Assembly: GCF_002742265.1 (NCBI RefSeq)
Contig: NZ_MDGL01000179.1
Span: forward strand, 1-64,000
From: Maribacter sp. 4G9
Lineage (GTDB): Bacteria; Bacteroidota; Bacteroidia; Flavobacteriales; Flavobacteriaceae
Direction of reading: 5' to 3'
Length of the DNA: 64,000 nt
A program made the position numbers and the translations under genes. A model generated the notes under the pieces. That model was given only the letters and a program-made list of their open reading frames with translations, did no database searches and was not told where the DNA came from. Each line of letters begins with the position of its first letter. Position 1 is the stretch's first letter. This document shows positions 31,748 to 41,612 of this stretch, piece after piece.

Positions 31748-32380
31748 GTGGAACCAAAGTTGAGCAACGATTTTTTCTTTACCCGACTACAATATGAATC
31801 CGGCGATTGGGACGTGGACCAACGAATGCCCTCCAACCTGCTCAATTCCTTGGTCGAGTATACGACCCTGCAGGTGAATACCGTAGAGAATATAGTTCCC
31901 TTGGCCAGTGATGATATTTTCAAATGTCCCTTTTGTTATCTATCGGGCCATAAATTGGTGCAGTTCTCAAAAAAGGAAGGGGAAAACTTTAAAAAGTATA
32001 TTGATAATGGCGGATTTGTTTTTGTGGACGATTGTAACCACGACATCGATGGGCTTTTTGCAAAATCCTTTGAGCGGCAAATGGGGGAGCTGTTCGGTAA
32101 CGATGCTTTGGTGAAACTTCCCAACGATCATGAACTGTACACCATCTTTTTTGATTTTGAGGATGGGCCTCCCACCACTTCCCAAGAATTGAACGGTTGG
32201 GGAGACGATTTGGTACATGAATACCTAAAGGCGATCGAGGTCAATGGAAGAATAGGCGTCTTGTATAGCAATAAGGATTATGGCTGTGAATGGGATTATG
32301 ATTTTAGAAATAAACGGTGGTACAAAAACGATAACACGCGCTTTGGGGTCAACATTGTAATGTATGCACTAACATCTTAA
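31748..32380 (+). CDS. DUF4159 domain protein
   Basis: 210 residues starting with GTG (no in-frame ATG in a suitable place). FFFTRLQYESGDWDVDQRMP, then LVEYTTLQV, CPFCYLSGHKLVQFS, GGFVFVDDCNHDID and a C-terminal GVNIVMYALT fit DUF4159, a Rossmann-like domain often found with MoxR ATPases and BatA proteins. No catalytic role is known. It leads the MoxR-DUF58-BatA run (9 bp to MoxR). Confidence 0.85.
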   Translation: MEPKLSNDFFFTRLQYESGDWDVDQRMPSNLLNSLVEYTTLQVNTVENIVPLASDDIFKCPFCYLSGHKLVQFSKKEGENFKKYIDNGGFVFVDDCNHDIDGLFAKSFERQMGELFGNDALVKLPNDHELYTIFFDFEDGPPTTSQELNGWGDDLVHEYLKAIEVNGRIGVLYSNKDYGCEWDYDFRNKRWYKNDNTRFGVNIVMYALTS

Positions 32381-32389
32381 GAAAAGTAC

Positions 32390-33394
32390 ATGGATAAAAA
32401 TTTAATGGCGGCGGAACAGGAAATAAAGAAATTGACGGATAAACTACCGTTGCTTAAAAAGGAAATAGGAAAGGTCATTGTGGGGCAAGAGGAAACCATA
32501 GAGAATATGCTGATCACTTTTTTGGCGGGAGGGCATGCCCTATTGGAAGGCGTACCCGGACTGGCCAAGACCCTCTTGATCAAAACAATTTCCCAGGCAA
32601 TCGACTTAAAGTTTAATAGAATTCAGTTTACGCCGGACCTTATGCCTTCTGATATTGTGGGTACTGAAATATTGGAGGAAGACCATACTACCGGAAACAA
32701 GTTCTTTAAATTCAACAAGGGCCCCATATTTGCGAATATTATCCTGGCGGATGAAATAAACCGGACCCCTCCAAAAACACAGGCCGCTTTGTTGGAGGCC
32801 ATGCAGGAATTTGAAGTGACGTACTCCGGGAAGACCTATGAAATGGACTGACCCTTTTTTATTCTGGCGACCCAGAATCCAATTGAACAATCGGGTACGT
32901 TCCCGCTTCCGGAAGCACAACAGGACCGCTTTCTTTTTTACATCAAAATTGGGTACCCATCTGCCAAGGAAGAAGAAACCATCTTGAAAAACACCACTGG
33001 GACCCATCGCCCAAAGGTGGAAAAAGTCATCAGCGGACCGGAAATTATCCGCTTACAGGAATTGGTACGCGAAGTTCACATAAGCGATGACCTTATTGGA
33101 TATGTGAGCCATCTGGTGCGCGCCACCCGTCCGGAAACTTCCAATTCCGAATTTGTAAAAAAATGGGTAGGTTGGGGCGCAGGTCCAAGGGCCGGCCAGG
33201 CAATGATCTTGACAGCCAAGGCCAGGGCCTTGCAGGAGGGCCGCTTTTCGGTTACCATACAGGACCTAAAACATGTTGCCTTCCCGGTATTGAGACATAG
33301 GGTCATCGTGAACTTTAGGGCAGAGGCCGAAGGCATAGATTCAGACAAGGTCACCCAAGAATTATTGGAACAAACTAAATTAAACCTCAAATAG
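32390..33394 (+). pseudogene. MoxR family AAA+ ATPase interrupted by an in-frame TGA
   Basis: One continuous frame of 335 codons (334 residues) contains a single stop codon TGA at 32849-32851. Before it stand Walker A ([10 protein letters not shown], about 52-61) and Walker B ([18 protein letters not shown]). After it, with no frame change, come PFFILATQNPIEQSGTFPLP (sensor 1) and GPRAGQAMILTAKARAL (sensor 2). The family usually has Arg here (DRPFF), so CGA to TGA is a one-base change. The downstream half is fully conserved, so the lesion is recent, an error, or read through. MoxR proteins act as chaperones for the VWA and DUF58 proteins encoded next to them. Confidence 0.88.
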
Positions 33395-33401
33395 CTTCTC
33401 T

Positions 33402-34298
33402 TTGAATACGGACTACAGGGAACTTTTTCAACCGCAAATAATCAACAGTGTATCTGGCTTGGCGTTGATCGCAAGGGTCATTGTTGATGGTTTTATGTCG
33501 GGTTCCCATCAGAGTAGGCGGGTAGGCCCTGGCCAGGAATTTAGCCAGTATCGCGGGTATCAACCGGGGGACGATATGCGCCTTTTGGACTGGAAAATGT
33601 TGGCCTGGTCTGGACGCTATTATATAAAAGAGGCCGATATTGACACCCAGGTCAACGTAAAGTTCATTGTAGATACCAGCGCCTCCATGCTGCACGAGGA
33701 AGCGGGCCTTAGGAAAATCGATTTTGTACGGGTCCTCGTCGCATCGCTGGCCTATCTTTCCCATAACCAAGGCGACATGGTGGGGCTTTATGCGCTTAAC
33801 AATTCAGGATTACGGAGTGTCTATCCGGCAGCGCACAAAAAACATTATAATCGGATTTTATATGAATTGATCGAAATGAAGGTGGGAGGAGCGTGGCCCG
33901 AAAATCTGGAAGATCTTGAAAAAGTCCATCAAAGAACCCAAAAGGAATTATTGTTCGTCATCACTGACATGCATGAATCGGGTACCGAATTGACCCATTG
34001 GATCCAAAACCTGAAGACTTCCAGAAACGAAGTGGTGGTATTGCAAATACTTGGTGAAAACGAACTGGAATTCCAGTATGCCGGGGCATTGGTTTTTGAG
34101 GATTTGGAAACTGGAAAAAAGGTGAAGGTTGATGCTAATAGTGCGAAAGATGCCTATCTAAAATCCTTGGAAGCAAATTTATCGGGAATTAAGAACGAAT
34201 TCCTTTCCCGCAATATCAGTTATGAATTGTTCAGCTTGAACAGTCCAATATCCCAGGCACTCCAATTATTTTTAAAGAAAAGAATCGCATTGAAATAA
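33402..34298 (+). CDS. DUF58 domain protein
   Basis: 298 residues starting with TTG at 33402 (8 bp after MoxR). The signature segments are GPGQEFSQYRGYQPGDDMRL, LDWKMLAWSGRYYIKE and a VWA-like metal site VKFIVDTSASM (DxSxS). This is the usual partner of MoxR, probably in assembly or maturation of an envelope complex. It is cytoplasmic or peripheral to the membrane, with no membrane helix. It is followed directly by the BatA-type gene (0-bp gap). Confidence 0.9.
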   Translation: MNTDYRELFQPQIINSVSGLALIARVIVDGFMSGSHQSRRVGPGQEFSQYRGYQPGDDMRLLDWKMLAWSGRYYIKEADIDTQVNVKFIVDTSASMLHEEAGLRKIDFVRVLVASLAYLSHNQGDMVGLYALNNSGLRSVYPAAHKKHYNRILYELIEMKVGGAWPENLEDLEKVHQRTQKELLFVITDMHESGTELTHWIQNLKTSRNEVVVLQILGENELEFQYAGALVFEDLETGKKVKVDANSAKDAYLKSLEANLSGIKNEFLSRNISYELFSLNSPISQALQLFLKKRIALK

Positions 34299-35585
34299 AT
34301 GACGTTCCTACAACCTACATATCTTTGGGCCCTTTTTTCCTTGGCAATTCCGTTGGTTATACACCTGTTGAACAGGGGGGACATAAGGACCATAAAAGTG
34401 GGAAGTGTCAAATTTCTTAAAGAGTTCGATACCAAGCAATCCAGAAAAATAAAACTCAATGAGTTGTTATTACTCCTTTTGAGAATGCTTTTATTGGGTC
34501 TGGTAATTTTATCCATGGCAGAACCTCAATGGAAAATAAATACCCCAAAAGCACCAATTTCCTATTTCATTGAACCTGCATTGGCAGATGAAGCAGGGTT
34601 TATGTCCTTTTTGGATTCCCTTCCCCAAAACAATATGAAATGGTTTTCCCAAGGTTTTCCAGAATTTGGGGTTGAGGTGAACCCACAGGAAACGGTTCAT
34701 TATTGGCAACTTGCCCAGAAGTTACACGAAGTTCCTTCCGATAGTTTTGTGGTCTTTACAAAAGGACTTGTTAAAGGCATACAAGGCGCCAGACCCTTGT
34801 TGGCCCAGAAGGTTCGTTGGGTCGTTGTAGAAAATGAACATAGGATTGACGAAACTATAGCGGCCAGGAACGTTGGGGATTCCGTTCAATGGTATCATGT
34901 CACGAGTAGTTCCCTTTTGACAGATTTGAAAATAGAGACCTTGGCCAATACGGATAGCCGGATAGTTTTCATGGACGGGGATAGCCTTGGGTTGATGGAA
35001 TCGGGTAGAACCTTTAAAATTCCAGCCCTAAAGAATGACACCCTTGACGTGCTCATAGCCTATGACGAGGCGCATATGCGGGAGATGCACTATTTTTCGG
35101 CCTCCTTAAAGGCCATTGGGCAATACGGTATGCAAGCGATCCGTCAGCAAAAACTGGAAAGCGCGGTGGAGTTTGAGGAACAAGAATCATTGGACCTATT
35201 GATTTGGTTGCGGAGCGATAAAGTGCCCAGTATAAAACAGCCCACGATAGCAATGGTAGAAGATTCCTTGGCCAGTTCATTATTGGAAAAAACGGAGTTC
35301 AAAAACAGGTACCACCTTACAAGAAAATTGAACATACAGAATAGCCTGGAAGGCAATCTGACCAATGCCTTGGCAAGTATACTGCTACCAAATGATACGG
35401 TATCGCAAAAAATGAACGCTTGGGATGGGCGTGTAGTGCCGGAGGCTGCAATGGCCACTAATTTTTCCAATGAAGAGATTGGACAACCACGCTCCAAAAA
35501 CATGGATATTTCCCCTTATATCTGGTTGTCCATTGTTCTGGTATTGGTAATGGAGAGAATACTTGCTAAACTAAGGAAGCAATGA
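34299..35585 (+). CDS. BatA domain membrane protein
   Basis: 428 residues. The N-terminal BatA module MTFLQPTYLWALFSLAIPLV with IHLLNRGDIRTIKVGSVKFL is followed by a second helix, LLLLLLRMLLLGLVILSMAE, and a C-terminal helix, ISPYIWLSIVLVLVMERIL. The periplasmic part is mixed alpha/beta (VWA-like fold) but lacks a clear DxSxS site. It belongs to the aerotolerance-like (Bat) cluster. The next gene begins 4 bp before its stop. Confidence 0.85.
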   Translation: MTFLQPTYLWALFSLAIPLVIHLLNRGDIRTIKVGSVKFLKEFDTKQSRKIKLNELLLLLLRMLLLGLVILSMAEPQWKINTPKAPISYFIEPALADEAGFMSFLDSLPQNNMKWFSQGFPEFGVEVNPQETVHYWQLAQKLHEVPSDSFVVFTKGLVKGIQGARPLLAQKVRWVVVENEHRIDETIAARNVGDSVQWYHVTSSSLLTDLKIETLANTDSRIVFMDGDSLGLMESGRTFKIPALKNDTLDVLIAYDEAHMREMHYFSASLKAIGQYGMQAIRQQKLESAVEFEEQESLDLLIWLRSDKVPSIKQPTIAMVEDSLASSLLEKTEFKNRYHLTRKLNIQNSLEGNLTNALASILLPNDTVSQKMNAWDGRVVPEAAMATNFSNEEIGQPRSKNMDISPYIWLSIVLVLVMERILAKLRKQ

Positions 35586-37786
35586 GGGAGCCTAAGGAAA
35601 TATTACGGAGGGCATTGAACACATGGCGGTTGATCAGGGGTGCCGAGGTGCTCGTAACGGGCTTGGCCGCCGGTATGTCCACGTATTTTCTCTTTTCAAA
35701 TGCAATGGTGGCAATGGCCTGTTTCGTAGGGGTGCTTTTGGTTGCGATGCTCTATGTAAAACCTTGGAAATACACCCTGGAGCATATCTGTTCCCGTGTA
35801 GATGAAACCATTGCGCCTATGGAACATAGTACGGCACTGATATTGGCAAATGAAAGCGAATCGCCCCTCTTGTCCAAAATTCAACGGATACGGGCCGGCG
35901 AAACCCTTAAAAGGCACCAAGGGGAGATCCGCTTCAAACATTCCCTCCTGCCTATAACCGGACTATCACTGATCGCTGTTTTGGGGGCTTGGTTGCTCCA
36001 TGTTTCGGGTGTTTTTCAGATAGGTCATTCAGCGACACAGATACCAGAGGCCGATGTGGTGAATTTTAAGAGATTGGATGCTGTCAATAATGAAATGACA
36101 CCACCAAAAATCAGCAAACAAGAAATTCGCATTGCCTATCCAAACTACACCCAAATGCCCGATGAATTTACGACCCAAATGAACTTGCGTGTCCTGGAGG
36201 GCTCCAGGGTATCTTGGAACATCGCCTTTGACCAGCCTTTGAAAGGGGTACAACTACAGATCGGTGAAGATTCGCTCCGCATGGATTTTAGAAATAATTC
36301 CTATTCAAAAACCATGGTGGTCGATTATGCCAATTTTTATGCCATCCAATTTGAGGATGCCCTTGACAAGGTCTATCTATCCGATTTATTTGCCATGGAG
36401 ACCTACAAGGATGAACCTCCGATAATTGAAATCGAAGGTCTGCCCCAGTTCAGTTCCTTCGAATTCGAAGGTCCCCAAAAACTCGCATTCACCACAAGTT
36501 TGAAGGATGATTTTGGCTTGACCGATGTCGCCATCGTTGCCACGGTGAGCAAGGGCAGCGGTGAGTCCGTCAAATTTAGGGAGGAACGGTTGGGATTTTA
36601 TACCAAGTTGATTCCTGGGACTAAAAATCAGGACTTTTCCAAGATCCTGAATTTAAGGGGGCTTAAAATGGAACCTGGGGATGAGCTTTACTTCTATGTG
36701 GAAGCGACTGACAACAAACGACCCAGACCCAATATTTCTAGAACGGAAACTTTTTTTTCTGTCATAAAGGATACCGTGACAGATCAATTTGCCATAGAAG
36801 GCACCTTGGGTGCCGATTTAATGCCCGATTATTTCAGGAGCCAACGTCAATTGATCATCGATACGGAAAAATTGATTGCGGATAAACCCACCATTGAAAA
36901 AAAGGAATTCAACTTTAGGAGCAACGAATTGGGTTTTGACCAAAAGGCCTTGCGCATAAAATATGGTGAGTTTATGGGCGACGAAAGTGAGGGAGGTCCC
37001 GTGGTTACTGAAGTAGAAACCGTGACGGCAGAAGATCCCTTAGCGGAGTACACCCATGACCATGATGGGTCCAATGAGCACAACCTAGTTGCCGAGGAAC
37101 ACGATCATGAAGTTCATGCCGATGAAGGCGACCAAGAAAACCCCTTGGAAGCCTATGTGCACAATCATGAGGACCCTGAGGCATCTACCCTGTTCGCCCA
37201 GTCCTTAAAGAGCAAATTAAAGCAGGCCATGGCAGAAATGTGGGATGCCGAACTATATTTGCGACTTTTTCAGCCGGAAAAATCCCTGACCTATCAGTAC
37301 AAAGCCCTCAAGCTTATACAGGAAATAAAGAACAGCGCGCGTATTTACGTGCATAGAATCGGGTTTGACCCGCCTCCTATAAAAGAGGACAAACGCTTGA
37401 CAGGTGACCTAAAGGAAATAGGGAATTTCACCAAGGACGAAACCCTGGAAATGGAAGACCTTTACGAAGGCATACGAAACGCGGTGGCACGCCTAGAAGT
37501 TTTGTTGGATACGGATTTGAGGATTAAAAAAGCAGATAAGGAATTGTTCAACAAAGCTGGAAACGAACTGGCGAGGAAGGCCATTGAGGAACCGGGCACG
37601 TATTTGGAGACCCTGCAAATGGTCAAATGGTTGTCCCAATCCGAAAACAGTACTGAACAGCAATTGAAAAGTACCCTAAAAGGCTTGTATCAGGCCCTGC
37701 CTAAAAGGCAAAGATTGCCACACAAGGATGGGCGTTTTGATAATCAATTGAACAATCTTTTTATAGAAGTGTTGAATGTGGAGTAA
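35582..37786 (+). CDS. DUF4175-like membrane protein with a His/Asp-rich insert
   Basis: 734 residues. Two N-terminal helices (about 20-65) and a further helix near 120-140 are followed by a long periplasmic region with GEVRFKHS-, YTQMPDEFTTQMNLRVLEGS- and DDFGLTDVAIVATV-type segments of DUF4175 proteins. Residues about 488-540 form an acidic, His-rich tract (EYTHDHDGSNEH, AEEHDHEVHADEG, YVHNHEDPEA) that could bind metal or be a flexible linker. The C-terminal part is helical. It is the largest member of the Bat-like cluster. Confidence 0.75.
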   Translation: MREPKEILRRALNTWRLIRGAEVLVTGLAAGMSTYFLFSNAMVAMACFVGVLLVAMLYVKPWKYTLEHICSRVDETIAPMEHSTALILANESESPLLSKIQRIRAGETLKRHQGEIRFKHSLLPITGLSLIAVLGAWLLHVSGVFQIGHSATQIPEADVVNFKRLDAVNNEMTPPKISKQEIRIAYPNYTQMPDEFTTQMNLRVLEGSRVSWNIAFDQPLKGVQLQIGEDSLRMDFRNNSYSKTMVVDYANFYAIQFEDALDKVYLSDLFAMETYKDEPPIIEIEGLPQFSSFEFEGPQKLAFTTSLKDDFGLTDVAIVATVSKGSGESVKFREERLGFYTKLIPGTKNQDFSKILNLRGLKMEPGDELYFYVEATDNKRPRPNISRTETFFSVIKDTVTDQFAIEGTLGADLMPDYFRSQRQLIIDTEKLIADKPTIEKKEFNFRSNELGFDQKALRIKYGEFMGDESEGGPVVTEVETVTAEDPLAEYTHDHDGSNEHNLVAEEHDHEVHADEGDQENPLEAYVHNHEDPEASTLFAQSLKSKLKQAMAEMWDAELYLRLFQPEKSLTYQYKALKLIQEIKNSARIYVHRIGFDPPPIKEDKRLTGDLKEIGNFTKDETLEMEDLYEGIRNAVARLEVLLDTDLRIKKADKELFNKAGNELARKAIEEPGTYLETLQMVKWLSQSENSTEQQLKSTLKGLYQALPKRQRLPHKDGRFDNQLNNLFIEVLNVE

Positions 37787-39506
37787 CTTGTCTTTTGAGA
37801 ATAGCGAATGGTTCACGGTCGTGGTATTAACGGCTCTATTACTTTGGGGCATATTTGTTTGGAAGACCTGGAACGGAAGGGCGGAAACGCGTTTCTATTT
37901 GAACGGTTTCGTTGGTTTTGTGGCTGTTCTGTGTTTATCACTGTTGTTTTTGAGACCTACCTTCCTGCAAAAAGCCAGGGGCGAGGCCATCTTGTTGACC
38001 AAAGGGTATCAAAAGGAGACCTTGGACAGTATAAAAAGAACCAACCGTAGGATTTCCGTTTTGGATTATAGACCGGGAATGGACCTTTCACCAACATTGG
38101 ATTCCATGGACCATGTATTCATTTTAGGTCATGGGGTCAGGGAGTATGATTTATGGCAATTTACAAGGGGCCACATTTCCTTTATCCCCTCAGAAGTTTC
38201 CGAAGGAATTGTTAGACTAAACTATAATCAGAGGGCTCAGGTGGGGGATGATTTAATGGTTGAAGGGATTTATAAAAATCAAGATCCGCAAACGAAATTG
38301 ATTCTAAAGGGGCCCGGGGGCGATGCATTGGATTCCGTAATGGTATCGGGTACAGGAAACCAACGATTTCAATTGAAAACAAACCTGAAGGCACGCGGAA
38401 AGTTTTTATACCATGTACAGTCGAACAATCCTGCTGATACCATCAAGACAAATCCATTGCCCGTATATGTAGATGGCAACACACCTTTAAATATTTTGAT
38501 TATCAATGAGTTTCCATCCTTTGAAACCAAGTATCTGAAGAATTTTTTGTCCCTGGAAGGGCATCGGGTAATCGTAAAAACAAAACTTACCAAACAGAAG
38601 TACAAGTTTGAATATTTTAATTCGGATAGGTTGCCCATCTATTCCCTGAACAGGGATAATATAGCATCCATTGATTTGATCGTTTTTGACGATCGATCCC
38701 TGAATAATCTTTCCAAAACGGAACAAGCAGTGTTGTCAGAAGCCGTAAACACGGAAGGATTGGGGCTTTTTGTGCAACAAACTGGAAATCGGTTTCAGAC
38801 TAAAAATGGTGTAGGGGATTTTGACGTGCTTCCCGTTGAAGAAAACACCCTTAAAATTGAAGCGGGAACAAAACCTCTTTTGGAGAAATATCAAGTAGAC
38901 TTTACCACCACCGGACTAACAGCAATGCGCTTTGGGAATTATGGATATTCCAAACAAATTGGGCATGGTCGTATTGGAACCACTACCTTAAAAAATACGT
39001 ACCAATTGGTCTTGGACGGGAAGCATTCGGAATACAAAGAAATATGGACAAGCATGATCAATGGAGTTCGAAAACTGTCCAGGAAAATGACCATGTTTCG
39101 TTCGGATTTCAATTGGGCCTTTGTCAACGTACCTTATGAATTTTGCTTGTTTACTTCGGAAGTGAATCCCAATGTAGGTTTTGGAAATCAATATCAGGTA
39201 CCGCTTATAAAAAATCCTGTTGTTTTTGAGGAATGGCAGGGTACGGTCTATCCTAAAAATAAGGGTTGGCATCAATTAGTGCCCCAATGGGATAGTATTC
39301 ATACCCAAAATTTTTATGTAATGGATGAAGGAAGGTGGAATGCTTTGACAAACCAAAACACCTTAAAACTGAACAAAAGATTCTTCAATTCCGCCGTTTC
39401 TAGTTACCAAGATAAATTTTTACCGCAAAGAATCCCTTCGATTTGGTTTTTTGTGGTTTTTTTATCGGCCATGGCGTATTTATGGCTAGTGCCCAAATTA
39501 AGGTAG
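37776..39506 (+). CDS. Large membrane protein of the Bat-like cluster
   Basis: 576 residues. Two N-terminal membrane helices (VVVLTALLLWGIFVW, FVGFVAVLCLSLLFLRP) and one at the C terminus (IPSIWFFVVFLSAMAYLWLV) frame a periplasmic domain of about 480 residues that includes a glutamine-amidotransferase-like fold segment (LNILIINEFPSFETKYLKNF, LIVFDDRSLNNLSKTEQAVL). This is the layout of the last gene in flavobacterial MoxR-BatA clusters. Its start overlaps the preceding gene by 11 bp. Confidence 0.7.
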   Translation: MWSNLSFENSEWFTVVVLTALLLWGIFVWKTWNGRAETRFYLNGFVGFVAVLCLSLLFLRPTFLQKARGEAILLTKGYQKETLDSIKRTNRRISVLDYRPGMDLSPTLDSMDHVFILGHGVREYDLWQFTRGHISFIPSEVSEGIVRLNYNQRAQVGDDLMVEGIYKNQDPQTKLILKGPGGDALDSVMVSGTGNQRFQLKTNLKARGKFLYHVQSNNPADTIKTNPLPVYVDGNTPLNILIINEFPSFETKYLKNFLSLEGHRVIVKTKLTKQKYKFEYFNSDRLPIYSLNRDNIASIDLIVFDDRSLNNLSKTEQAVLSEAVNTEGLGLFVQQTGNRFQTKNGVGDFDVLPVEENTLKIEAGTKPLLEKYQVDFTTTGLTAMRFGNYGYSKQIGHGRIGTTTLKNTYQLVLDGKHSEYKEIWTSMINGVRKLSRKMTMFRSDFNWAFVNVPYEFCLFTSEVNPNVGFGNQYQVPLIKNPVVFEEWQGTVYPKNKGWHQLVPQWDSIHTQNFYVMDEGRWNALTNQNTLKLNKRFFNSAVSSYQDKFLPQRIPSIWFFVVFLSAMAYLWLVPKLR

Positions 39507-39557
39507 TTCCATGCGTGTTTTTATTCATAAAGCCATTCCGTTTTATAACTTTACAGC

Positions 39558-40286
39558 ATGAATTTAGTCGTTGATATTGGAAATACCTTTGTAAAATTTG
39601 CTGTTTTCGACAATAGCACCCTTGTTTTTGATGAGCGCTTTAAGTTAGGGGAATTTACCACTAGGGTCAAAAAACTATTTAAGGGGTATCCTGGTATTGA
39701 AAGGGCGATTTATGCATCGGTAGGCGCTATGGACAAAAAATACTGGAACGTTCTGACCTTGTTCTGCAAGGTACATGTGCTGTCCCACCAGTCCAAAGTA
39801 CCGTTCAAAAACAGTTATGCAACGCCCCAGACCTTGGGTATAGATAGAATCGCCTTGGCTACGGGGGCATTTTATCATGCACCCCGTAGTAATACCTTGG
39901 TCATCGATGCCGGTACCTGTATCACCTATGATATGGTGAACGATTTTGGCGAGTATATTGGTGGGGCCATCTCACCGGGGTTGGAAATGCGATACAGGGC
40001 CATGCACCAACAGACTTCGGCCCTGCCACTTCTGCAAGTAGAGGCACCCTTGGACTTGATCGGGAATACCACGAATAGCAGTATGCACAGCGGAGTCGTC
40101 AACGGCGTCTGTGCCGAATTGGATGGAATTATTGATCAATATGCAACCCGATTTAAACATTTAACAGTTATTTTAACAGGGGGTGATACTCATTTTTTGT
40201 CTAAAAGACTAAAAAATACCATCTTTGCGGATTCCAAATTCCTACTAAAGGGACTTAATTATTTGCTGGAATACAACAAGCACTAA
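39558..40286 (+). CDS. coaX: Type III pantothenate kinase
   Basis: 242 residues. LVVDIGNTFVKFAVFD at the start (phosphate 1 motif DxGNT), TLGIDRIALATGAFYHAP, LVIDAGTCITYDMV (phosphate 2) and YIGGAISPGLEMRYRAMHQQ are the type III signature. It catalyses the first step of coenzyme A synthesis in the cytoplasm. It leads a conserved flavobacterial run, with the outer-membrane protein gene starting right after its stop. Confidence 0.95.
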   Translation: MNLVVDIGNTFVKFAVFDNSTLVFDERFKLGEFTTRVKKLFKGYPGIERAIYASVGAMDKKYWNVLTLFCKVHVLSHQSKVPFKNSYATPQTLGIDRIALATGAFYHAPRSNTLVIDAGTCITYDMVNDFGEYIGGAISPGLEMRYRAMHQQTSALPLLQVEAPLDLIGNTTNSSMHSGVVNGVCAELDGIIDQYATRFKHLTVILTGGDTHFLSKRLKNTIFADSKFLLKGLNYLLEYNKH

Positions 40287-41573
40287 ATGATCAAGAAAAT
40301 TGTAATTGCAATAGTGTGCATAGCCTCAGCGAGCATGTACGCTCAAAATGGTACTGTTTCTCCCTATTCGTTTTTCGGTATTGGTGACTTAAGGACTTCG
40401 GCAACGGTTGAAAACCAAATGATGGGTCATATAGGAGTGTATGCGGATAGCATTCACCTGAACTTACAAAACCCGGCGGCCTATGGTGAACTTGGACTCG
40501 ACGTCATGGACAAAGTAGGCTTAGTTGTTTATACGGCGGGCATTTCAAACAAACAGGTACGTCTTAAAAGTTTTACCGAAGAGCAAAGTAGCTCCTTGAC
40601 CACTTTGGATTATTTATCCTTGGGTTTCAGTTTGGGTAAAGGGCTTGGAATGGGCTTTGGGATTATGCCCTATTCTTCCGTAGGCTATAATTTTGTGGAT
40701 GAAGGTGCTAACAATGGCCAGGCCTTGACCAATATCTTTAGTGGCGAAGGCGATCTGACCAGGGTATATTATTCCATTGGATATCAAATAATCAAGGACC
40801 TAAGTTTAGGTGTGACCATAAATTACAACTATGGAACCTTGTCCAATGAAAGGCTCCAACAAATAGAGGATGTTCAGTTTGGCACCTTTGATAGAAGATC
40901 TTCGCAAATAAATGGGTTTGATTTCAATTACGCGCTCTTGTATACCCCACAGATCAAGGAAGATCATACCTTACATACCTCTGTGCGTGTAAATACCCAA
41001 GGAAATCTTGTTTCAAGGAACAATCGGAACATAGGTTCATTTTCAGTGGCCAACGGAGGCAACATAGAAAATATAGCTATTAATTTGGATGCCAATAACC
41101 TGAGGAATACAGAATTTAAAATACCTACTACTACAACATTGGGAGTGGGTTATGGTAAGGATTTCAAATGGTTTTTGGGTGCGGAATACAGCTTTCAAGG
41201 ATTGAGCGCCTTTGAAAATCCTTTTTTGGGGACAACCAACATACAATACAACGATGCCAGTTCAATAGCTTTGGGAGGTTTCCTTACGCCCGATGCGAGG
41301 TCGTTCGATAGCTATCTTAAAAGGATTACGTATAGGGCTGGGGTGCGTTTGGATAGGACCGGAATGGTGGTCAATGACGTGGACATAAATAATTTTGGCA
41401 TAACTTTTGGTTTAGGGTTACCACTAGGACGAAGTTTTTCCAATCTTAATGTTGGCTTTGAACTGGGAAGAAGGGGAACCACTAGGGCAGATTTGATAGA
41501 GGAGAGTTACTTTAAGGTCAATATAGGCCTATCCTTAAACGATCGATGGTTTCAAAAACGAAAGATTAATTGA
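40287..41573 (+). CDS. Outer membrane protein (barrel)
   Basis: 428 residues with the signal peptide IVIAIVCIASASMYA. The mature chain begins NGTVSPYSFFGIGDLRTSAT and is rich in beta strands; FGITFGLGLPLGR and FKVNIGLSLNDRWF stand near the end. The layout resembles OmpP1/FadL-like or PorV-like flavobacterial barrels, and the exact role is unknown. It starts directly after coaX. Confidence 0.75.
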   Translation: MIKKIVIAIVCIASASMYAQNGTVSPYSFFGIGDLRTSATVENQMMGHIGVYADSIHLNLQNPAAYGELGLDVMDKVGLVVYTAGISNKQVRLKSFTEEQSSSLTTLDYLSLGFSLGKGLGMGFGIMPYSSVGYNFVDEGANNGQALTNIFSGEGDLTRVYYSIGYQIIKDLSLGVTINYNYGTLSNERLQQIEDVQFGTFDRRSSQINGFDFNYALLYTPQIKEDHTLHTSVRVNTQGNLVSRNNRNIGSFSVANGGNIENIAINLDANNLRNTEFKIPTTTTLGVGYGKDFKWFLGAEYSFQGLSAFENPFLGTTNIQYNDASSIALGGFLTPDARSFDSYLKRITYRAGVRLDRTGMVVNDVDINNFGITFGLGLPLGRSFSNLNVGFELGRRGTTRADLIEESYFKVNIGLSLNDRWFQKRKIN

Positions 41574-41612
41574 TATATTTTTAGTACATTAACCACTTTT
41601 AAAATTAGAAAG

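Noticed and set aside
32852-32983. Reading the MoxR region as two separate genes (32390-32851 and 32984-33394)
   Set aside because: The sequence between them is in the same frame and codes for the sensor 1 region, so it is one gene with one stop codon.
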